Source of the DNA: CAYJLB01 sp964370845
GTDB taxonomy: Bacteria; Bacillota; Clostridia; Oscillospirales; Ruminococcaceae
Assembly (NCBI GenBank): GCA_964370845.1
Contig: CAYJLB010000002.1
Span: forward strand, 1 to 64,000
DNA: 64,000 nucleotides
Reading direction: 5' to 3'
In this document: piece by piece, positions 59,400-64,000 of the stretch
Layout: every line of letters begins with the position of its first letter
How positions within the stretch are numbered: the stretch's first letter is position 1
The notes under the pieces: generated by a model
What the model was told of the DNA's origin: nothing
Database searches by the model: none
What the model saw: only the letters and a program-made list of their open reading frames with translations
Program-made: the position numbers and the translations under genes

Positions 59400-61226
59400 A
59401 TGTGTGGTTATGTTGGATTTACCAATAAAATAAATGATGCGTCTATTGTAATAACAAATATGATGGACAAAATTGTGCATCGTGGTCCCGATTCTGAGGG
59501 AAAATTCGTTGATGAAGGCATTGCTCTTGGGTTTAGAAGGCTTAGTATCATCGACTTGCACCAAGGAGATCAACCGATTTTTAACGAAGATAAGTCGAAA
59601 GTTTTACTTTTTAACGGAGAAATATATAATTTCCAACCTTTGCGTGAAGAATTAATTGCTCACGGGCACGTTTTTTACACAAAAACAGACTCTGAAGTTT
59701 TAATTCACGGTTATGAGCAATGGGGAAAAGATATGCTTCCAAAACTCCGTGGAATGTTTTCTTTTGTGATTTGGGACAGGAATACAGGGGAACTTTTTGG
59801 CGCAAGAGATTATTTTGGAATTAAGCCTTTTTACTATGCTATAATGGGTGAAAGTTTGCTTTTTGGTTCAGAAATTAAGAGTTTTCTCCCTCACCCTCAC
59901 TTTAAAAAAGAGCTTAACGAAAAAGTATTAGAGAATTATTTAACTTTTCAATTCTCCCCAACTAACGAAACTTTTTTCAAGAATGTGTTTAAGCTTTTGC
60001 CTGCACACTGTTTCACTTTTAAGGATGGAAAACTTCACATTGAAAGATATTGGGAAGTTAAGTTTGATGCTGATGAAAGCAAGAGTCTTGACCAATATGT
60101 TGAGAAAATTACTACTACTTTTAAAGACTCAGTTAAAGCCCATAAAATTGCCGATGTTGAGGTTGGAAGCTTCCTTTCAAGTGGCGTAGATTCAAGCTAT
60201 GTAGCTGCAGTTGCTGATGTTGACAAAACTTTTACTGTTGGTTTTGGTGAGGACGAAAAATATAACGAAATTGGATATGCAAAACAATTTTCAAAGTATA
60301 TCGGAAAAGAAAATATCTCAAAAGTAATTACTCCACAAGAATATTGGGAAAGTTTGTCAAAAATTCAATACCATATGGACGAACCGCTTGCTGACCCTTC
60401 AGCAATTGCGCTATATTTTGTATGTAATACTGCTGCAAAAAAGGTTAAAGTTGTGCTTTCAGGTGAGGGTGCTGATGAAATTTTTGGTGGTTACAACATA
60501 TACAAAGAACCTGGCGATATGTCATTTTATAATGCAATTCCAAGACCAATTAGACGTGGAGTTGGAGCTGTTGCATCAAAATTGCCTGCAAAAAAAGGCG
60601 TGAATTTTTTAATTAGAAGAAGCAAGGATTTAGAGGAAAGATTTATTGGGAATGCTTTTATTTTCTCGGAAAAAGAGCGTAAGGAACTACTTAAAATTAA
60701 GACTTCTGCTCCTCATTTCACTGAAATAACAAAGCCATTTTACAACAAAGTTAAAGGAAAAGATGCTGTTACAAAAATGCAATATTTAGACTTGCATATG
60801 TGGATGGCTGGCGATATTCTTTTAAAAGCTGACAAAATGAGTATGGCGAATTCTCTTGAACTTCGTGTTCCGTTTTTGGATTTGGAAATTATGAAACTTG
60901 CAGCGAAAATCCCGACTAAATATAGAATTGCTGAAGGAACAACAAAGTTTGCAATGCGACAAGCTGCTTTGAAAGCATGTCCACCACAAACTGCAAACAA
61001 GAAAAAACTTGGTTTCCCTGTACCAATTCGCGTTTGGTTAAAAGAGGACAAATATTATGAAATAATCAAAAAATCCTTTACATCAAGTGCTTCCGAAAAG
61101 TTTTTTAACACAGATAAAATTATGAGATTACTTGATGACCACAAAGACGGAAAATTTGATAATTCACGAAAAATTTGGACAGTTTTTACTTTCCTAGTTT
61201 GGTATGATGTTTATTTTGCTGATTAA
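59400..61226 (+). CDS. asnB: Asparagine synthetase (glutamine-hydrolysing)
   Basis: Makes asparagine from aspartate, glutamine and ATP. The 608-residue protein has the N-terminal class II amidotransferase with the catalytic Cys2 (MCGYVGF), HRGPDSEG and LFNGEIYN. The ATP-pyrophosphatase domain has SSGVDSSYVAA (about 259-269) and SGEGADEIFGGY, with DKMSMANSLELRVPFLD near 490. Start and AAAGGAG site are unambiguous. It ends at a strong terminator shared with the GNAT gene. Confidence 0.96.
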   Translation: MCGYVGFTNKINDASIVITNMMDKIVHRGPDSEGKFVDEGIALGFRRLSIIDLHQGDQPIFNEDKSKVLLFNGEIYNFQPLREELIAHGHVFYTKTDSEVLIHGYEQWGKDMLPKLRGMFSFVIWDRNTGELFGARDYFGIKPFYYAIMGESLLFGSEIKSFLPHPHFKKELNEKVLENYLTFQFSPTNETFFKNVFKLLPAHCFTFKDGKLHIERYWEVKFDADESKSLDQYVEKITTTFKDSVKAHKIADVEVGSFLSSGVDSSYVAAVADVDKTFTVGFGEDEKYNEIGYAKQFSKYIGKENISKVITPQEYWESLSKIQYHMDEPLADPSAIALYFVCNTAAKKVKVVLSGEGADEIFGGYNIYKEPGDMSFYNAIPRPIRRGVGAVASKLPAKKGVNFLIRRSKDLEERFIGNAFIFSEKERKELLKIKTSAPHFTEITKPFYNKVKGKDAVTKMQYLDLHMWMAGDILLKADKMSMANSLELRVPFLDLEIMKLAAKIPTKYRIAEGTTKFAMRQAALKACPPQTANKKKLGFPVPIRVWLKEDKYYEIIKKSFTSSASEKFFNTDKIMRLLDDHKDGKFDNSRKIWTVFTFLVWYDVYFAD

Positions 61227-61231
61227 ATATT

Positions 61232-61273
61232 AAAAAAACTTGTCACTACAAGAAAGTAGTGACAAGTTTTTTT
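61232..61273. terminator. Bidirectional terminator
   Basis: A perfect 18-bp stem (61232-61249 with 61256-61273) with A7 and T7 ends, between asnB and the converging GNAT gene. Confidence 0.85.
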
Positions 61274-61275
61274 AT

Positions 61276-61692
61276 TTATTCAGGCAAATGCTGAAAAGCT
61301 ACACACTTAATATCAGCAAGATTTTTAAAACCTAAACTTTGGTAAAAATTTATAGTCTTTTCAGTATTATCAGTTTCAAGGCTTTTTTGATAGACATTTT
61401 TGTACTTTTCTAAAACAGAATTTATAAGATTTGTTCCAATTTTTTGATGTTGATAACTTGGATAAATCAGAATATCTTGAATATAAATAATGGAATGTCC
61501 GTCCCCCACTACCCTGATTATTCCCACCAACTTTTCATTTTCATATGCCCCTAAAATGCACAAAGAATTATTAAAACCATTCTTTAACATCTGAGGATTA
61601 TTGTAATAATTTGACCAACCTACAGCTTTGTATAAATCTAGAATTTCCGTTTCGTTATAGTTCTCATATGGCAAAATTTTTATGTTTTTCAA
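61276..61692 (-). CDS. GNAT-family N-acetyltransferase
   Basis: 138 residues with the GNAT fold: KLVGIIRVVGDG (strand 4), IYIQDILIYPSYQHQKIGTNLINSVLEKY (motif A, acetyl-CoA loop QxxGxG-like), and FYQSLGFKNL at the end. The substrate is unknown. The start is TTG 61692 with GGAGG 8 nt upstream; the open frame further upstream has no ribosome site. Confidence 0.85.
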   Translation of the reverse strand: MKNIKILPYENYNETEILDLYKAVGWSNYYNNPQMLKNGFNNSLCILGAYENEKLVGIIRVVGDGHSIIYIQDILIYPSYQHQKIGTNLINSVLEKYKNVYQKSLETDNTEKTINFYQSLGFKNLADIKCVAFQHLPE

Positions 61693-61832
61693 TATAATTC
61701 CTCCTAATAATTTAGTTACAATTAATATTAAATTATATATTAAAAATAAAACACCATACAAGCACACCTCATTCTTCAATTTATCTTATTATGCTAACAC
61801 AGAATTTTACTATTGTCAATCATTATTTCAAT

Positions 61833-61873
61833 AAAAATGCTAGTAATTTGCTTATTTTACAAATTACTAGCAT
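61833..61873 (-). terminator. Terminator of the Na/Pi cotransporter gene
   Basis: A 14-bp perfect stem (61837-61850 with 61860-61873) follows the stop on the minus strand, ending in a short T-run. Confidence 0.7.
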
Positions 61874-61884
61874 AAATTTATTGT

Positions 61885-63645
61885 TTAACTTTTAGGTAAG
61901 CGATATTTGTGCTTATATGCATCATATCTTTCTTCATAAGAAATTTCTTTTGCATCTTTCAGTTTTTCGTGATAATCATGAGCTAAAATACCATCATCTA
62001 AATTATATTCCAAAATCCAAATTGCGATATTTGAGCAATGATCAGAAATTCTCTCAAAATTTGAAACTAAATCAGATAAAATGAACCCTAATTCAATTGA
62101 ACAACTTCCGTCTTTAAGCCTTTGAATATGCCTTGAACGAATGTTAAATTTAAGTTCATCTACAACGTCCTCAAGTGGCTCAACATAGGTCGCTCTATCA
62201 GCATTATTTTCAAGGAAGGACTCTATTGACATATCCAATATATCTTTTACTGCCCTTGAAATTATATTTATTTCTTCGGTAGCTTTACTACTTAACTTAG
62301 CTTTTTTATCCGCCATTTCATAAGCTACTTCCAAAACATTTGTACAATGGTCGGCAATTCTCTCTAAGTCGCCAATTGTATGTAGTAACTGTGATATATG
62401 CTTACCATCTTGTTCAGTTAAGCCATCTTTATTGATTTTAACTAAATAAACTCCAATCCTGTCTTCAAGAAGGTCTATTTGCACTTCATTTTCTTGAATA
62501 ACAGTTGCAATTTTATCATCATATTTTTCCAACATTGCGATAGAATAATTGTAATTCTCAAGAACTAATCTAGCCATTTTTTCAGTAACATTATGTGATT
62601 CTGCAATTGCTAAATTTGGTGAAAGCAATAATCTTTCGTCAAGGATAGTTTTCGCTGGAACATTTTCTTTTTCATTTTTAACAGTTCGTTCCGCAAGCTT
62701 TTGAATATGTTTTGCAAATGGGAATAAAATAACAGTTGTCACAATATTAAAAGTTGTATGGGCAACAGCTATCATAAAAGGTTCAGCAGCTTGATTCATA
62801 AATTCAAAGTGAATGAAACTGTTAATAATTAAGAATGCTGGCAAGCAAATTAATGTACCAATTACGTTAAAATAAATATGCACAGCAGTAACTCGTTTTG
62901 CATTTTTATTTGCCCCAATACTTGAAATTAAAGCAGTCACACAAGTACCAATATTTTGCCCCATTATGATAGGTAAAGCACTTGAAAAAGGCACTGCACC
63001 AGTCATTGACAAGGATTGTAATATACCAACAGAAGCGGAAGAAGACTGAATAATTGCAGTGATAATAGCACCCGCTAATACACCCATAATCGGATTTGAG
63101 AACATTACCATTAAGTTAGCAAATTCAGGAACGTCTTTTAAACTTTCCACAGAATCCCCCATAACACTCATACCAGACATTAAAATTCCAAAGCCAACTA
63201 AAATCGTTCCCCAGTTTTTCTTTTTAGGGGATTTTATGAACATTATGTAAATAATTCCAATAAAAGCAAGAATAGGAGCAAAGGAGTCCGGTTTAAGCAT
63301 TTTTACCGCAATATTACTACTCTCAAGTCCAATAAGTGATAAAATCCAAGCAGTAATTGTAGTACCAATATTTGAACCCATAATTACACCAACAGACTGT
63401 TTTAAAGTCATTATCCCTGAGTTTACAAGACCCACGACGATAACTGTCACAGTTGAAGACGATTGTACTAAAGCGGTTGCCGCCGCCCCTAAACCTAGTG
63501 CCGAAAACCTATTAGATGTCATTTTTGAAAGTACTTTTTCGAACTTTCCCCCCACCATAGTTTCAAGCCCCGTTGAAAGTTGATTCATTCCAAAGAGGAA
63601 GAATGCAAGTCCCCCTATAAAGGAAATAACGTTAAATAAATCCAT
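61885..63645 (-). CDS. Na/Pi cotransporter family protein with PhoU-like domain
   Basis: 586 residues. The N-terminal half is the membrane NptA domain with two inverted repeats, each bearing a QSSS motif (ALVQSSSTVTVI near 60 and AIIQSSSASVGI near 200) that forms the sodium/phosphate site. The C-terminal part (about 355-560) is two PhoU-like helical units (IGDLERIADHCTNV and NFERISDHCSNIAIW). It probably imports phosphate with sodium. ATG 63645 has GAGGT 8 nt upstream. Confidence 0.93.
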   Translation of the reverse strand: MDLFNVISFIGGLAFFLFGMNQLSTGLETMVGGKFEKVLSKMTSNRFSALGLGAAATALVQSSSTVTVIVVGLVNSGIMTLKQSVGVIMGSNIGTTITAWILSLIGLESSNIAVKMLKPDSFAPILAFIGIIYIMFIKSPKKKNWGTILVGFGILMSGMSVMGDSVESLKDVPEFANLMVMFSNPIMGVLAGAIITAIIQSSSASVGILQSLSMTGAVPFSSALPIIMGQNIGTCVTALISSIGANKNAKRVTAVHIYFNVIGTLICLPAFLIINSFIHFEFMNQAAEPFMIAVAHTTFNIVTTVILFPFAKHIQKLAERTVKNEKENVPAKTILDERLLLSPNLAIAESHNVTEKMARLVLENYNYSIAMLEKYDDKIATVIQENEVQIDLLEDRIGVYLVKINKDGLTEQDGKHISQLLHTIGDLERIADHCTNVLEVAYEMADKKAKLSSKATEEINIISRAVKDILDMSIESFLENNADRATYVEPLEDVVDELKFNIRSRHIQRLKDGSCSIELGFILSDLVSNFERISDHCSNIAIWILEYNLDDGILAHDYHEKLKDAKEISYEERYDAYKHKYRLPKS

Positions 63646-63683
63646 TAATAAATACCTCATTTTTTATTTTACAAACTTGTATA

Positions 63684-63712
63684 AGTTTAACATAAATTTC
63701 GACAAATTACAA
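63684..63712 (-). promoter_or_regulatory. Possible promoter of the Na/Pi cotransporter gene
   Basis: TTGTAA (63707-63712) and TAAACT (63684-63689), 17-nt spacer, on the minus strand; the -10 element is weak. The remaining intergenic DNA (63713-63865) is AT-rich and shows nothing clear. Confidence 0.4.
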
Positions 63713-63865
63713 GACGATTTATAAAAAAAATACATCTTTGTTAAATTTTATGCAAATTTATGTAATATTAAGATAAAAAATAGCATTTTTCATAAATTAA
63801 ACCAAATAAATAGCAAAAATTACTATCAAATGAATATTTTTATTTTTTTAACTAAAAAACATATC

Positions 63866-63894
63866 TTGAAAATTGCTGTGAATTGTGATATAAT
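63866..63894 (+). promoter_or_regulatory. Promoter of the DUF1848 gene
   Basis: TTGAAA (63866-63871) and TATAAT (63889-63894) with a 17-nt spacer, 58 nt before the start codon. Confidence 0.75.
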
Positions 63895-63952
63895 TTATAG
63901 CAAATTATTTCTATTTTAGGAATAAAATTTTAGGGCTTTGAGGTGATTTGGA

Positions 63953-64000
63953 ATGATAATAAGTGCTACTAGGCGAACTGATATTCCTTCTTTTTATGGA
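63953..64000 (+). CDS. DUF1848-family protein, start only (3' end outside window)
   Basis: Sixteen codons, MIISATRRTDIPSFYG, precede the window edge. This opening (ISASRRTDIPAFY in relatives) is characteristic of DUF1848, a family of radical-SAM-like proteins of unknown function common in clostridia. GAGGTGA lies 6 nt upstream of the ATG and a promoter is present. Confidence 0.8.
   Translation, partial: MIISATRRTDIPSFYG

Overview
The window is 64 kb of AT-rich chromosome, roughly one third G+C by eye, from an anaerobic spore-forming Clostridia-type Firmicute. The best guess is an uncultured Oscillospiraceae/Ruminococcaceae relative. The grounds are gene order (aroQ-pepP-efp, rnc-radical SAM-smc-ftsY, trmFO-topA-dprA, infC-rpmI-rplT, scpA-scpB-DUF2953-gerW), strong AAAGGA/GGAGG ribosome sites, an FMN riboswitch, a GerW sporulation gene, and families typical of clostridia (CD1247-like, GGGtGRT, DUF1848). 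Two 100-N gaps show a scaffolded draft. Both are flanked by exact 55-bp duplications, so they look like assembler artefacts rather than missing DNA.

Layout. 1-5 kb: tail of an XRE regulator facing an acn-icd-rex operon, then a riboflavin ECF transporter gene behind an FMN riboswitch. 5-15 kb (minus strand): CD1247-like protein, efp, pepP, aroQ, an endonuclease IV-like barrel, yqeG, rpsU, leuS, rsfS, yqeK, nadD, yhbY and the XTPase gene. 15-29.5 kb (minus): ftsY, smc, a radical SAM gene, rnc, plsX, trmFO, topA, dprA, an rRNA methyltransferase and infC-rpmI-rplT. 30-32.7 kb (plus): an accessory island with a triple-repeat lipoprotein and a small secreted protein, embedded in repeats. 32.7-36.8 kb (minus): GGGtGRT protein with a NifU-like scaffold, a membrane protein and citrate synthase. 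37-40.4 kb (plus): an SDR reductase, then a small membrane protein, the NAD(P)HX repair enzyme and a lipoprotein. 40.4-55.5 kb (minus): U32 protein, mltG, formyl-THF cyclo-ligase, DJ-1, tmk, thyX, a three-gene biotin carboxylase set, rluB, a D,D-carboxypeptidase, gerW, DUF2953, scpB, scpA and a site-2 protease. 55.7-61.2 kb (plus): rpmB, SGNH hydrolase, DUF4358 lipoprotein, oligopeptide-binding protein and asnB. 61.2-64 kb: GNAT and a Na/Pi cotransporter (minus), and the start of a DUF1848 gene (plus).

How the parts fit. Citrate synthase, aconitase and NADP-isocitrate dehydrogenase form the oxidative branch from oxaloacetate to 2-oxoglutarate. The redox sensor Rex is encoded in the acn-icd operon. 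The biotin carboxyltransferase set could make or consume oxaloacetate, and asnB draws on aspartate. thyX and tmk make dTTP. Most of the rest is core translation, RNA processing, chromosome segregation and envelope work.

The least ordinary content is non-coding. (1) A family of GC-rich, roughly 66-bp modular repeats sits at gene 3' ends. Each carries a short hairpin with variable but self-complementary arms, and in two genes the hairpin loop is the stop codon. (2) Three copies of a branched, covarying structured element surround the 30-32 kb island. (3) The infC and rluB leaders share a hairpin. (4) The 3' end of leuS is tandemly duplicated. (5) The biotin carboxylase operon has a long leader with two attenuator-like hairpins. 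Start codons were reassigned from ribosome-site spacing. Several are TTG or GTG, and infC appears to use ATT.
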